From an uncultured Oscillospiraceae bacterium (GTDB taxonomy: Bacteria; Bacillota; Clostridia; Oscillospirales; Ruminococcaceae): a DNA stretch of 37,122 bases. Position 1 is the stretch's first letter. Every line of letters begins with the position of its first letter. The translations under genes and the position numbers were made by a program. Location of the stretch: assembly GCA_934446455.1 (NCBI GenBank), contig CAKSEE010000028.1:1-37122 (forward strand). The letters run 5' to 3'. This document shows positions 17,530 through 25,483 of the stretch, in pieces. The notes below the pieces were generated by a model. That model made no database searches and was not told the origin of the DNA. It was given only the letters and a program-made list of their open reading frames with translations.

Positions 17530-18657
17530 TTATTTCAGCAGCTCCTCCGGCACGACGTCCGCCATGCGCTTGTAGCCCGCCTTGCTCGGGTGCAGGTGGT
17601 CGCCGCTGTCGTACTCGGGCAGAAAGCGCAGCGGGTCTGCGGGGTCGCGCACCGCCGCGTCGAAATCTATACAGCCGTCTATAAGGTCCGTGCCGCGTAT
17701 CCACTCGTTGAACGCGCATCGCACATCCTCGCGGAACGCCGCGTAAGTGCGCCAGCCCTTTATCGGCAGCAGCGTTCCCACATAAACGCGCAGCCCGAAC
17801 TCGCGCGCTTTCTCTATATAAAAGCGCATACATTCGATAAGGTCGTCCGCCGTGGGCATATCGCTCATCGGGCGGAACGGGTTCACCTCCGTGCCTACGG
17901 GGTGTATTATGTCGTTTATCCCGTGCTGTATTATAACGGTATCCGCGCCGTCGGTCGGAATTTCATGCTCAAAGCGCTTCGCCCCGCATAAGCCGTAGCT
18001 CTCGTAGGTTATGCAGCTGTACTCGCGCAGCATTCGCGTTCCGCTTGCGGCGCGGCGGATTATCGCGGTGTGAAGCTTCTCCTCGCGGTTGCAGCGCAGC
18101 GTTAAATATTCGGGCCAGTCCTGCGCGGTTATCGAGTCGCCGTAGCATATCACCGTGCGGTTCTCCGCCGCGGTATAAAGCGAAATGTTGCTTAAGAAGT
18201 ATATGATGTTCGTGCCGCGCTCAATCTCCTTGGGGATAAGCTCGCACTCGGTCATGTCGCCTATGGCGTAAATGCCCTCGGTAAGCGGGCCGCTTGTGTA
18301 TACCGCCGAGCGCAGCTGCGTAAAGTCGCTGAAATAAAAGCTTACCGTGATAAGGCTCTGCGGCTCGATATCGCACGAAAGCTCGTCAGATACCGCCTTT
18401 TTCCCCGCAGGTACAGTCACCGCGCGCCGCCCGCCGAACGTTACGGGAATAAACCGTCCGTTTACGAACACGGTCGTTTTGTCGAGCGTTACAGGCTCTG
18501 TCCCGCAGAAGTTGTCGTAGGTGAGCCGCAGCGCGCTCCCCCCGAACTGCGTGTATATCGGATAGCGTATCGTAAGATTCTTGTTGTAGCTTTCGGGACG
18601 GTTCTCCGCAATAGAAATCGCGTTGCCCCATACGCTCGCCCAGTGCTTGTTTTCCAT
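17530..18657 (-). CDS. SGNH/GDSL-type hydrolase with N-terminal accessory domain
   Basis: 375 aa, no signal peptide. The first ~165 residues form a beta-rich accessory region. The SGNH catalytic core then shows block I GDS (173-175, nucleophile Ser175), block III HGIND (245-249), and block V with Asp353 and His356 in DHLHPS. Relatives include carbohydrate esterases and lipases; a deacetylase role on plant or host glycans is plausible but not shown. ATG 18657 is preceded by CGGGGGAA. Upstream in-frame codons back to 18888 lie beyond the promoter and were excluded. Confidence 0.85.
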   Translation of the reverse strand: MENKHWASVWGNAISIAENRPESYNKNLTIRYPIYTQFGGSALRLTYDNFCGTEPVTLDKTTVFVNGRFIPVTFGGRRAVTVPAGKKAVSDELSCDIEPQSLITVSFYFSDFTQLRSAVYTSGPLTEGIYAIGDMTECELIPKEIERGTNIIYFLSNISLYTAAENRTVICYGDSITAQDWPEYLTLRCNREEKLHTAIIRRAASGTRMLREYSCITYESYGLCGAKRFEHEIPTDGADTVIIQHGINDIIHPVGTEVNPFRPMSDMPTADDLIECMRFYIEKAREFGLRVYVGTLLPIKGWRTYAAFREDVRCAFNEWIRGTDLIDGCIDFDAAVRDPADPLRFLPEYDSGDHLHPSKAGYKRMADVVPEELLK

Positions 18658-18693
18658 GTTTATTCCCCCGACGGTTGCATTTTTTACTACACT

Positions 18694-18722
18694 ATTATAA
18701 TACTCCCGCGCGCGTTTTTCAA
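18694..18722 (-). promoter_or_regulatory. sigma-A promoter of the SGNH hydrolase gene
   Basis: Minus strand TTGAAA (18722-18717), 17-nt spacer, perfect TATAAT (18699-18694). Confidence 0.8.
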
Positions 18723-18843
18723 GGTCGCACGGCAAGTTTTGTTGAATATTGCCAAATTGCCCCTGCAGGTGACTTCGCAGGCTGTATGTTTGCACAATTC
18801 CGCACGGATTTTTTTCGCGCAGAATATTTTTTTGTAAAACCGC

Positions 18844-18872
18844 TTGACAAAACTGAATTGATGTGGTATAAT
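18844..18872 (+). promoter_or_regulatory. sigma-A promoter of rplJL
   Basis: Perfect TTGACA (18844-18849), 17-nt spacer, perfect TATAAT (18867-18872). Confidence 0.9.
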
Positions 18873-18879
18873 ACATATG

Positions 18880-18996
18880 CTGCTCCAAAGACAGCGGGTC
18901 GCCGAAAGGCGTTAATGCGTTATCGCGCCTGCCGAGGAATGGAATCGATAAGATTTTACGGTCCTTTTCTGTCTTTGCACGGAAAGGATTTTTTTA
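18880..18996 (+). promoter_or_regulatory. ribosomal protein L10 leader with attenuator
   Basis: The leader contains the conserved CCTGCCGAGGA block of L10 leaders. AAAGACAG near its 5' end can pair with CTGTCTTT near its 3' end. A terminator (TCCTTT...AAAGGA at 18962-18988, then seven Ts) encloses that CTGTCTTT in its loop, so the two structures compete. Family knowledge: L10 (with L7/L12) binds this leader and represses its own operon. Confidence 0.88.
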
Positions 18997-19042
18997 TTTT
19001 CCCTTCTTTGTGACAGCTAATTCTGAACAAGGAGTGAATCAA

Positions 19043-19558
19043 ATGCCCAGTGAAAGCATACTCGCGCAGAAGCAGCAGTTCGTTGCTGACCTCGCAGAAA
19101 AGCTGAAGAACGCGGCAGCAGGCGTTATCGTTGATTACGAGGGTATCTCCGTTGAGGACGATACAAAACTCCGTAAGGAGCTTCGCGAAAACGGCGTTGA
19201 CTACTTTGTAGTCAAGAACACCCTGTTAAAGCGCGCAGCAGAGATAGCAGGCATTGAGGGTCTTGAGCCCGCTCTGTCCGGCGCAACTGCTATAGCACTT
19301 TCCGCAGAGGACATCATCATCGCACCGAAGCTGCTTCACAAGAAGGCTGAAAGCTCTGACGGCAAGTTCGCCATCAAGCTCGGCTTCCTTGACGGCAAGG
19401 CTATCACCAAGGAAGAGGTAGAGGCTTACGCTAAGCTGCCCTCCAAGGAGACCCTGCTCTCTCAGCTCGTTTTCATGCTTCAGTCCCCGATTCAGCGCCT
19501 GGCTATCGCCATCAGCGAAATCGAGAAGAAGCAGTCCGAAGGCGAAGCTACCGCCTGA
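19043..19558 (+). CDS. rplJ: 50S ribosomal protein L10
   Basis: 171 aa, usual length. Starts MPSESILAQKQQFVADL and contains VDYEGISVEDDTKLRKELRE and YFVVKNTLLKRA, typical of L10. It anchors L7/L12 dimers on the ribosomal stalk. ATG 19043 follows AAGGAGTGA at 19029-19037. rplL follows 80 nt downstream. The usual rplK-rplA pair is not upstream; the operon starts at its own promoter and L10 leader. Confidence 0.97.
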   Translation: MPSESILAQKQQFVADLAEKLKNAAAGVIVDYEGISVEDDTKLRKELRENGVDYFVVKNTLLKRAAEIAGIEGLEPALSGATAIALSAEDIIIAPKLLHKKAESSDGKFAIKLGFLDGKAITKEEVEAYAKLPSKETLLSQLVFMLQSPIQRLAIAISEIEKKQSEGEATA

Positions 19559-19638
19559 AAGGCGCTTTAGCGGCATAGCCGCATGACACATCTGCTTAAT
19601 GCAGGAACAAATTAAACATATTTATGGAGGAAAACAAA

Positions 19639-20016
19639 ATGGCTTCTGAGAAGATTCTCGCTATGATTGAAGAAGTTAAGGGTCTGTCTGTTCTCGAACT
19701 GAACGAACTCGTTAAGGCTCTTGAAGAGGAATTCGGCGTATCCGCTGCTGCTGTTGCAGCTGCTCCCGCTGCAGGCGCAGGCGCTGCTGCCGCTGCTGAG
19801 GAGAAGACCGAGTTTGACGTAGTTCTCGCTTCCTTCGGTGACGCTAAGATGGCTGTTATCAAGGCTGTTAAGGACATCTGCGGTCTTGGTCTTAAGGAGG
19901 CTAAGGAGCTGGTTGAGGCTGCTCCTAAGGCTATTAAGGAAGGCGTTGCTAAGGCAGAGGCTGAGGAACTCAAGGCTAAGCTCGAAGAGGCCGGCGCTAA
20001 GGTTGAGCTCAAGTAA
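19639..20016 (+). CDS. rplL: 50S ribosomal protein L7/L12
   Basis: 125 aa. N-terminal dimerisation domain ([21 protein letters not shown]), an Ala-rich hinge at about residues 37-55, then the C-terminal factor-binding domain ([40 protein letters not shown]). It recruits translation factors to the ribosome. ATG 19639 follows GGAGG at 19626-19630. Codon use is markedly biased to GCT, GTT and CTC, consistent with very high expression. Confidence 0.98.
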   Translation: MASEKILAMIEEVKGLSVLELNELVKALEEEFGVSAAAVAAAPAAGAGAAAAAEEKTEFDVVLASFGDAKMAVIKAVKDICGLGLKEAKELVEAAPKAIKEGVAKAEAEELKAKLEEAGAKVELK

Positions 20017-20040
20017 TTTAGCTTTAACAGACAAAGACAG

Positions 20041-20069
20041 ATGGGCTGCTTTCGGGCAGCCCATTTTTG
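20041..20069 (+). terminator. intrinsic terminator of rplJL
   Basis: ATGGGCTGC (20041-20049) pairs with GCAGCCCAT (20056-20064), followed by TTTTG. Confidence 0.88.
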
Positions 20070-20077
20070 TTTTGCGC

Positions 20078-20578
20078 TTACTCCTCGAACAGCCTGCCGT
20101 CCGCGGGCGGCGGGTCGGTGGGACCCACGTACACGGGGAACCTGCCCGTGCGCTCAATGGTCTGACCGTTGAGCATTCCCGTGTGGACGCTTATATGGCG
20201 GAACTGCATGAGGACAAGCTCCAGCCGCGTGTATCCGCAGCCGCGCGGGCGCTCTGAAAGAGCCTCGTCCGTAAGCCCGCCGATGTAGCGCAGGGTCTTT
20301 TCGCGCACGGCGGCAAGGTACTCCAGCAGCTGTGCGTCCGTGAGAACGGCGGCGCACGGCGCGTCGGGGTCGTTGAGCCCATCGGCGTGGAACGGCGGCT
20401 CGGCATATTCCGCGGGGTTCACGAACCACTTGTCGGCGGAGTGTATCGTGTGGTAAACATAACGCCATGCGGGCGCGCCGCATACAGGCGCGTTTCGGTC
20501 GTAGGTTCTTATCGCGGTTTCAAGGTTGATGAAATTCGGCAGCACCTGCCGCTCTATCATTTCGCATACTTCGCGCAT
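20078..20578 (-). CDS. DinB-like four-helix protein
   Basis: 166 aa. Helical, with histidines arranged as in the DinB/YfiT superfamily: H in YVYHTIHSADKWF (near residue 45) and the pair in QFRHISVHTGML (near 130-135). Such proteins bind a divalent metal and many act as thiol-dependent transferases, but the reaction here is unknown. ATG 20578 follows AAAAGGGGGG on the minus strand. It lies 47 nt downstream of the TauE-like pair and may share its transcript. Confidence 0.65.
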   Translation of the reverse strand: MREVCEMIERQVLPNFINLETAIRTYDRNAPVCGAPAWRYVYHTIHSADKWFVNPAEYAEPPFHADGLNDPDAPCAAVLTDAQLLEYLAAVREKTLRYIGGLTDEALSERPRGCGYTRLELVLMQFRHISVHTGMLNGQTIERTGRFPVYVGPTDPPPADGRLFEE

Positions 20579-20625
20579 GATAACGCCCCCCTTTTGCCAT
20601 ATTATACAGCGCGGGCGGGAGTTTG

Positions 20626-21033
20626 TCAAGCGCCTCCGTTTCCGCTCTCAGCGCGCTCCTCGGTGGGCTTTGCTTCGTCGCTTTCGGGGATTTTCGCGAA
20701 AAGCTCGCGCACGCCGAACGCCAGCAAAAACAGCGCGTACAGCCGCCGCAGCAGGTCGTTTGGCAGAATCTGCGCGCCGAGCGTGCCAAGCACCGCGCCC
20801 GCTATCCCGCCGAAAATCAGCCGCTTTACGAGCGCCTTGTTCACAAGCCCGCTTTTAAGGTGCATGATAAGCGCTATAAACGCTATCGGCAGGAAAAACA
20901 GCACGTTTATCCCCTGCGCGGCGCGCTGAGGAACGTTCTGCACAAGCGTGAGCCACACCACCAGTATAAACCCGCCGCCAAGTCCCATTGAAGCGAGTAC
21001 GCCCGTCAGGAATCCCACTATCGCGTTCATCAT
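20626..21033 (-). CDS. half-size TauE/SafE (TSUP) membrane protein, second half
   Basis: 135 aa with about four membrane spans and the family glycine motif GFLTGVLASMGLGGGFILV at its N-terminus. It is about half a normal TauE/SafE permease. It starts at ATG 21033 in an ATGA overlap with the preceding half-size gene. The C-terminus is a charged cytoplasmic tail (PESDEAKPTEERAES). With its neighbour it probably forms a two-chain transporter for sulfite, organosulfonate or another small anion; the substrate is unknown. Confidence 0.82.
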   Translation of the reverse strand: MMNAIVGFLTGVLASMGLGGGFILVVWLTLVQNVPQRAAQGINVLFFLPIAFIALIMHLKSGLVNKALVKRLIFGGIAGAVLGTLGAQILPNDLLRRLYALFLLAFGVRELFAKIPESDEAKPTEERAESGNGGA

Positions 21034-21371
21034 GAGAAAAGCGTCCTCAGCGCTGCGGCGATTATAAGCGCGCCGAACGCCCTGCGAAGCCACCGCGCGC
21101 GTATTTTCTTAAGAAACACGCTCCCCGCGAGCGCTCCGCCCGCTCCCCACGGAATGTACTTCCACGCCGCGCCGAAGTCCAGCCCGCCCGAAAAGCCGTA
21201 AAAGAGCGCCGTGACAAGGCTCAGCACGAAAATAAGCGCCACGGACGTCGCGTGCGCCTCCTTTACGGCGCAGCCCTCGCGCTCAAGCACGGGTACGGCA
21301 AGCACGCCGCCGCCCGAGCCGAAAAATCCGTTGAGAAACCCGCAGAGCGACCCCTCGAAAAAATGCTTCAT
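21030..21371 (-). CDS. half-size TauE/SafE (TSUP) membrane protein, first half
   Basis: 113 aa, about four spans, starting with GFLNGFFGSGGGVLAVPVL, the conserved TSUP repeat motif. ATG 21371 follows GGGGTGAT. It ends in TGA overlapping the start of the second half. The clean ATGA coupling, and a repeat motif at the start of each chain, argue for two genuine half-genes rather than one frameshifted gene. Confidence 0.82.
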   Translation of the reverse strand: MKHFFEGSLCGFLNGFFGSGGGVLAVPVLEREGCAVKEAHATSVALIFVLSLVTALFYGFSGGLDFGAAWKYIPWGAGGALAGSVFLKKIRARWLRRAFGALIIAAALRTLFS

Positions 21372-21518
21372 AACATCACCCCGCGCTTATTGTACCCCGC
21401 CGAGCGCGGTTCTTGCAGCGTTTATTTTTCCTAAAAAACATGAAAAAGCTGCGACCATTTAAGGAATTTTGTGTCATAATAAGCAAAGGCAAATACCGTG
21501 CATTGAAAGGAGTGCGCC

Positions 21519-21914
21519 ATGAAAAAATACATACCGTTCTGCTCGCTTATCACGCTCGCCCTGTATCTTCTTGCAATACTGTTCTTTGCCGACGCGGACC
21601 TTGTCGATTTGTTCCTGATGGCGTCCGTGTTTATTTTTCCGCCGCTTGTCGCGGAGATTATCGGCAGGATAATCAACGCAAAGGCGCACAAAACATATGC
21701 CGACGTCATAGCGGTTTACATCGCGGACGTTCTGTGCGGCGTGCCGCTCGCGTTCTATATCGTTGACGACCTCAACTCCGACGCAATGTTTTCGGGGCTT
21801 GGCGCCGCTATCGCCCTGATGACAGTCGTGCCGCTGCTTGCGGCGTCGGTTGTTGTAAACACGGTGTTTCTTGTATTAAGGGTGCGCAAAAATCGCGCAG
21901 ATAAAAATGCGTAA
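21519..21914 (+). CDS. small membrane protein, tandem copy 1 (unknown function)
   Basis: 131 aa with about four membrane spans (near residues 7-26, 31-50, 63-85 and 92-118) and a basic C-terminus (RVRKNRADKNA). ATG 21519 follows AAAGGAGTG. I do not recognise the family. The best-conserved part against copy 2 is PPLVAEIIGRIINAKAHKTYADVIAVYIADVLCG in the middle. A weak CATAAT at 21474-21479 could be the -10 box. The intervening terminator is degraded (GGGG...TTCC), so both copies may be on one transcript. Confidence 0.75.
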   Translation: MKKYIPFCSLITLALYLLAILFFADADLVDLFLMASVFIFPPLVAEIIGRIINAKAHKTYADVIAVYIADVLCGVPLAFYIVDDLNSDAMFSGLGAAIALMTVVPLLAASVVVNTVFLVLRVRKNRADKNA

Positions 21915-21968
21915 CAAAAAATGGGGGCTGATTGTTCAGTTTCCACAGCCCATTGAAAGGAGTACGCC

Positions 21969-22373
21969 ATGAAAAAATACATACCGTTCTGCTCGCTTAT
22001 CACGCTCACCCCGTATCTTCTTGCAATACTGCTCTCTGCAATTTCCGGCACGGGCCTTGTCTATTTGTTCCTGTTGGCGTCCGTGTTTATTCTGCCGCCG
22101 CTTGTCGCGGAGATTATCGGCAGGATAATCAACGCAAAGGCGCACAAAACATATGCCGACGTCATAGCGGTATATATCGCGGACGTTCTGTGCGGCGTGC
22201 CGCTCGCGTTCTATATCGTTGACGACCTCAACTCCGACGCAATGTTTTTTGCGGGACTTGGCGGCGCTATCGCCCTGTTGACAGTAGTGCCGCTGCTTGC
22301 GTTGTCGGTGGTTGTAAATACGGTGTTTCTTGTATTAAGGGTGCGCAAAAATCGCGCAAATAAAAATGCGTAA
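21969..22373 (+). CDS. small membrane protein, tandem copy 2 (unknown function)
   Basis: 134 aa paralogue of the preceding gene, with an identical first 13 residues (MKKYIPFCSLITL) and nearly identical central and C-terminal parts. It differs mainly in the second half of the first membrane span and the following loop (LSAISGTGLVYLFLL against FFADADLVDLFLM) and in FFAGLGGA against FSGLGAA. ATG 21969 follows AAAGGAGTA. The reading frame is intact, so both copies have been kept open since duplication. Confidence 0.75.
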   Translation: MKKYIPFCSLITLTPYLLAILLSAISGTGLVYLFLLASVFILPPLVAEIIGRIINAKAHKTYADVIAVYIADVLCGVPLAFYIVDDLNSDAMFFAGLGGAIALLTVVPLLALSVVVNTVFLVLRVRKNRANKNA

Positions 22374-22381
22374 CAAAAAAT

Positions 22382-22412
22382 GGGGGCTGATTGTTCAGTC
22401 CCCGCTTTTTAT
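22382..22412 (+). terminator. terminator after the tandem membrane-protein genes
   Basis: GGGGGCTGA-TTGT-TCAGTCCCC (22382-22402), followed by GCTTTTTATTTG. Confidence 0.65.
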
Positions 22413-22426
22413 TTGCCCTAACCGCC

Positions 22427-23263
22427 CTACGCCCTGTTCCTGCGGGCAATAGCCCCCGCCGCAAAGAACGCCGCGAACACCACGATATTCACGCAGACAA
22501 TGCTTGCGCCGCACGGCGTGTCGAACGCGTAGGATATAACCATGCCCGTGAGGAACGCCGCAACGGAAATCACCGCCGCGCAGACCGTTACCGAGCGGAA
22601 GCTTTTGAACACGCGCATTGCGCTGAGCGCGGGGAATATGATAAGGCTTGAAATGAGCATACTGCCCATAAGGCGCATTCCCACAACGATAGTTACCGCA
22701 GTAAGCAGCGCTATCATAAGGTTGTAGAGATCCGCCTTTGTGCCCGTGGCGCGCGCGAAGCTCTCATCAAAGGTTATCGCAAAAATCTTTGTGTAGAACA
22801 GCACGAACATCACGATAACCGCCGCGGCGAGTATCACGCTTAACGCAACGTCCCCCCTGCTTACGGAGATTATGCTGCCGAAAAGATAGCTGTTAAGGTC
22901 TATGTTCATGCCGGGCGACACCGACACCGCCATTACGCCTATCGCAAGCGCGCCCGTTGAAATGAGCGCTATCGCCGCGTCGCCCTTTATGCGCCCGTCT
23001 GAGGACAGCCGCAGCAGCACGAACGCCGCCGCAATAACGACGGGCACCGCGACAGCCATCGGCGCCCAGTTGAGCACCGTTGCAATCGCAAGCGCGCCGA
23101 AACCGACGTGCGACAGCCCGTCGCCTATCATCGAGTAGCGCTTAAGCACAAGGCTTACGCCCAGAAGCGCCGCGCAGAGCGACACTAAAACGCCCACTAC
23201 AAGCGCCCTTAACAGCACGGGCGCGGACAGCATTTCCGAAAAAATCTCACTCACCGCGCACAC
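22427..23263 (-). CDS. znuB: zinc ABC transporter permease ZnuB
   Basis: 278 aa ABC-3 family permease with about eight spans, including SLVLKRYSMIGDGLSHVGFG near residues 41-60, a family landmark. It forms the membrane channel of the high-affinity zinc importer. The start overlaps the end of znuC by 17 nt. It is the last gene of zur-znuA-znuC-znuB, with identity supported by the Zur-like regulator and His-rich binding protein. Manganese is a possible alternative substrate for this family. Confidence 0.92.
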   Translation of the reverse strand: MCAVSEIFSEMLSAPVLLRALVVGVLVSLCAALLGVSLVLKRYSMIGDGLSHVGFGALAIATVLNWAPMAVAVPVVIAAAFVLLRLSSDGRIKGDAAIALISTGALAIGVMAVSVSPGMNIDLNSYLFGSIISVSRGDVALSVILAAAVIVMFVLFYTKIFAITFDESFARATGTKADLYNLMIALLTAVTIVVGMRLMGSMLISSLIIFPALSAMRVFKSFRSVTVCAAVISVAAFLTGMVISYAFDTPCGASIVCVNIVVFAAFFAAGAIARRNRA

Positions 23264-23954
23264 CGCCTTTCAGAAAGTCCGACGCGCCGCTCTGAAGGAA
23301 CTCGTCGCGCGTGCCGAAAAACCACTCGCCGCTGCGCAGGCACAGAATCGTGTTTGCGTACCTGAGCGCGGCGGATATGTCGTGCGTTACCATTATAACC
23401 GTAACGCCGCTTTTGTTTATGCCGTCGATAAGCTCATACATCTCCGCGGTCACCATCGGGTCAAGCCCCGACACGGGCTCGTCAAGCAGCAGCAGCTTGT
23501 GCGTGGCGCAGAGCGCTCTCGCAAGAAGCACGCGCTGCTGCTGCCCGCCCGAAAGCTCGCGGTAGCTGCGGCGGCGCAGGTTCGCAATGCCAAGGCGCTC
23601 CATGTTGTCAAGCGCCATGCGGCGCTCCTTTGCGGTGTAAAACGGCTTTATCCCGCGCGAGTTAAGGCAGCCCGACAGCACCACCTCCCACACGCTTGCG
23701 GGGAAGTCGCGCTGCGCGCCCGTCTGCTGCGGCAGGTAGCCTATCTCGCGCGCCTTAAGCCCGTCCCCGAACGTGATTTCACCGCCCACGGGCTTTTTAA
23801 GCGAAAGCAGCGACTTTATAAGCGTGCTTTTGCCCGAGCCGTTCTCGCCGATAACGCAAAGGTAGTCGCCCGCGTTCACCGTAAAGGAAAGCTCCTTTAT
23901 GACCGTCATGCTTTCATAGGAGAGAGTCAGCCCCTCCACATTTATAAGTGCCAT
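23247..23954 (-). CDS. znuC: zinc ABC transporter ATP-binding protein ZnuC
   Basis: 235 aa. Walker A GENGSGKST (36-44), Q-loop LPQQTG, signature LSGGQQQRV, Walker B LLLLDEPVSGLDP, H-loop THD. It is the ATPase of the zinc importer. ATG 23954 lies inside the last 13 nt of znuA, behind AAGAAGGAA, so translation is coupled. Confidence 0.95.
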   Translation of the reverse strand: MALINVEGLTLSYESMTVIKELSFTVNAGDYLCVIGENGSGKSTLIKSLLSLKKPVGGEITFGDGLKAREIGYLPQQTGAQRDFPASVWEVVLSGCLNSRGIKPFYTAKERRMALDNMERLGIANLRRRSYRELSGGQQQRVLLARALCATHKLLLLDEPVSGLDPMVTAEMYELIDGINKSGVTVIMVTHDISAALRYANTILCLRSGEWFFGTRDEFLQSGASDFLKGGVRGE

Positions 23955-24922
23955 GCCTGTTCCTTCTTTTCAAGCGCAGAAAGCGCGTCATAATTTCTCT
24001 GCATAAGCGTAACCCACGTTTCACCCGCGGCAAAATCGTCCGCTGTAATGTTGTGGCAGGTGTGGAACTCCACCACGGGCAGCCCTGCCTCGTCCGCGAG
24101 CGTCTGCGCAAGCTTCCTGTTTGAAAGCTCTATGCAGAACACCGCAGGCACGACATCGCCGCCGCGCAGCTTTTCAAGCAAAAACGTCACCGTCTGCGCG
24201 GAAGGCTCCACCTCGCTGCCGCACCCGGGAAACGCCGCGTAATACGACAGAGCGTACTCCCTGAAAAAGTAGAGCAGCGGGAAACGGTCTCCGAAGATGA
24301 ACGGGCGCTCCTCGCCGTCGAGCAGCCGCGCAAAGCTCTCGTCAAGCGCGGTTATCTGCTCTGCATACGCCGCCGCGCGCCGCTCGTAGTCCGCAGCGTT
24401 CTCGGGGAAGAGCTCCCCCGCCCTCTCGCACAGTCCCTGCAATATCAAAAGCGCGTTTTTCGGGGACGTCCACACGTGCTCGTCGTATTCCTCATGGTCG
24501 TGTTCGTCATGGTCGTCATGCTCGCCGTGGTCGTGCGAATGCTCTTCCTCCTGCATTCCGTCAACGTGCTCCTCTTCAAGCTCGTCAACGCATCCTGTCA
24601 TGCGGAACGTTTCCACCCCGTCCGTCGACGACAGGATATTCTCCACCCACCGGTCGCTTTCGCCGCCGTTGTACACAAACAGGTCGCAAAGACTTATCTT
24701 CACTATATCCCGCGCGGACGGATCATAGCTGTGGCTCTCCATTCCGGGTTTCAGCAGCAGCACTATGTCCGCGCTGTCCCCGAAAACGGCGCGCGCCATG
24801 TCGTAGGCGGGGAATATCGTTGTGACGACAACGGGCTTTCCGTCGTCATCGGCGGGCTTTACGGCGCAGCCGCTCACCATAAGCAGCGCTCCGACGAGCG
24901 CCGCCGCTATCAGTTTCTTCAT
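23942..24922 (-). CDS. znuA: zinc-binding lipoprotein ZnuA
   Basis: 326 aa cluster A-I substrate-binding protein. A signal peptide ends in lipobox VSGC (Cys19). Candidate metal ligands lie in MESHSYDPS (His64), YDEHVWTSP (His149), FHTCHNIT and the C-terminal acidic segment. A His/Asp/Glu-rich loop (about residues 119-149, with HSHDHGEHDDHDEHDHEE) is the mark of zinc-type ZnuA. ATG 24922 is chosen because the preceding in-frame 64 codons overlap zur and lack a signal sequence. ATGA overlap with the zur stop couples the two genes. Confidence 0.95.
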   Translation of the reverse strand: MKKLIAAALVGALLMVSGCAVKPADDDGKPVVVTTIFPAYDMARAVFGDSADIVLLLKPGMESHSYDPSARDIVKISLCDLFVYNGGESDRWVENILSSTDGVETFRMTGCVDELEEEHVDGMQEEEHSHDHGEHDDHDEHDHEEYDEHVWTSPKNALLILQGLCERAGELFPENAADYERRAAAYAEQITALDESFARLLDGEERPFIFGDRFPLLYFFREYALSYYAAFPGCGSEVEPSAQTVTFLLEKLRGGDVVPAVFCIELSNRKLAQTLADEAGLPVVEFHTCHNITADDFAAGETWVTLMQRNYDALSALEKKEQAWHL

Positions 24923-25356
24923 GTTTCCCCTCCCCCGTCGTGCGCGCAGCAGCCGCACTCGGTGTGCGTTTTCCCGCCGGAACAGTCTGCGCACATACCG
25001 TATATCACCGTCTTGCCTATGTCCACGACAAAGCCGTGGCTGCTTTCTATGTGGCGCTTCATGTCCGCCATAAAGCCGCAGTCCATGTGTATAACGCGTC
25101 CGCAGCTCTCGCATTTAAGGTGAAAGTGGCAGCTGCACTCCTCCCCGCCGAGCTTATAGGAAGCGCCCTCCTCGCCGTCCGTAAACCGCTTGAGAACGCC
25201 CTGCCCCGCAAGCCGCGACAGCGTGCGGTATACCGTCGCCTCTCCAACGGAAACCTCGCCGCTTCTTATTATATCCTTTGCGGTGAAGCACCCGCCTGCG
25301 TGCCTGTTGAAAAATCCCAGTATCTCGTCGCGCTGCTTTGTATTGTAGCCGCTCAC
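24919..25356 (-). CDS. zur: Fur-family regulator, probably Zur
   Basis: 145 aa. N-terminal winged helix (FTAKDIIRS, VGEATVYRTLSRLAGQGV) and C-terminal dimerisation domain with metal sites HFHLKCESCGRVIHMDC and MCADCSGG; the two CxxC pairs form the structural zinc site. The C-terminus carries extra Cys/His (HTECGCCAHD). Being first in an operon with znuACB argues for Zur rather than Fur or PerR. It probably represses its own operon when zinc is plentiful. The coordinates begin at a GTG codon on the minus strand, preceded by AGGAGG. Confidence 0.92.
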   Translation of the reverse strand: MSGYNTKQRDEILGFFNRHAGGCFTAKDIIRSGEVSVGEATVYRTLSRLAGQGVLKRFTDGEEGASYKLGGEECSCHFHLKCESCGRVIHMDCGFMADMKRHIESSHGFVVDIGKTVIYGMCADCSGGKTHTECGCCAHDGGGET

Positions 25357-25406
25357 GGTAACTCCTCCTGTCCGAATTCGATTTTGATTTTCACTTTCAA
25401 TTTCAT

Positions 25407-25435
25407 ATCATACCACACTTTCACCGAAAATGCAA
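25407..25435 (-). promoter_or_regulatory. sigma-A promoter of zur-znuACB
   Basis: Minus strand TTGCAT (25435-25430), 17-nt spacer, TATGAT (25412-25407). An inverted repeat AATGCA (25429-25434) / TGCATT (25445-25450) covers the -35 box and is a candidate operator; it does not resemble the classical Bacillus Zur box. Confidence 0.65.
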
Positions 25436-25454
25436 TAGTTTTTCTGCATTCCTA

Positions 25455-25483
25455 TTGATTTTTTTTGCGAAAAGTTGTATAAT
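25455..25483 (+). promoter_or_regulatory. sigma-A promoter of pduL
   Basis: TTGATT (25455-25460), 17-nt spacer, perfect TATAAT (25478-25483). It is divergent from the zur promoter, with the two -35 boxes 19 bp apart. Confidence 0.8.

Larger units (their letters stand above)
21501..22404 (+). repeat. tandem duplication of a gene-terminator unit
   Basis: Two consecutive units of about 450 nt, 21501-21950 and 21951-about 22404. Each starts CATTGAAAGGAGTRCGCCATG and ends in the same hairpin region (AAAAATGGGGGCTGATTGTTCAGT). The ribosome binding site, coding sequence and terminator are all copied. The differences are a variable segment near codons 22-30 plus scattered substitutions. Confidence 0.92.

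Noticed and set aside
18658..18888. N-terminal extension of the SGNH hydrolase to 18888
   Set aside because: The extra codons lie upstream of the gene's own promoter and overlap the rplJ promoter region.
21030..21371. Frameshifted full-length TauE/SafE gene
   Set aside because: The two frames meet in a clean ATGA overlap and each begins with its own copy of the family motif, which fits two half-genes better than a mutation.
23942..25114. Longer ZnuA starting at 25114
   Set aside because: The extra 64 residues are Arg-rich shadow sequence of zur. The lipoprotein signal starts at ATG 24922.
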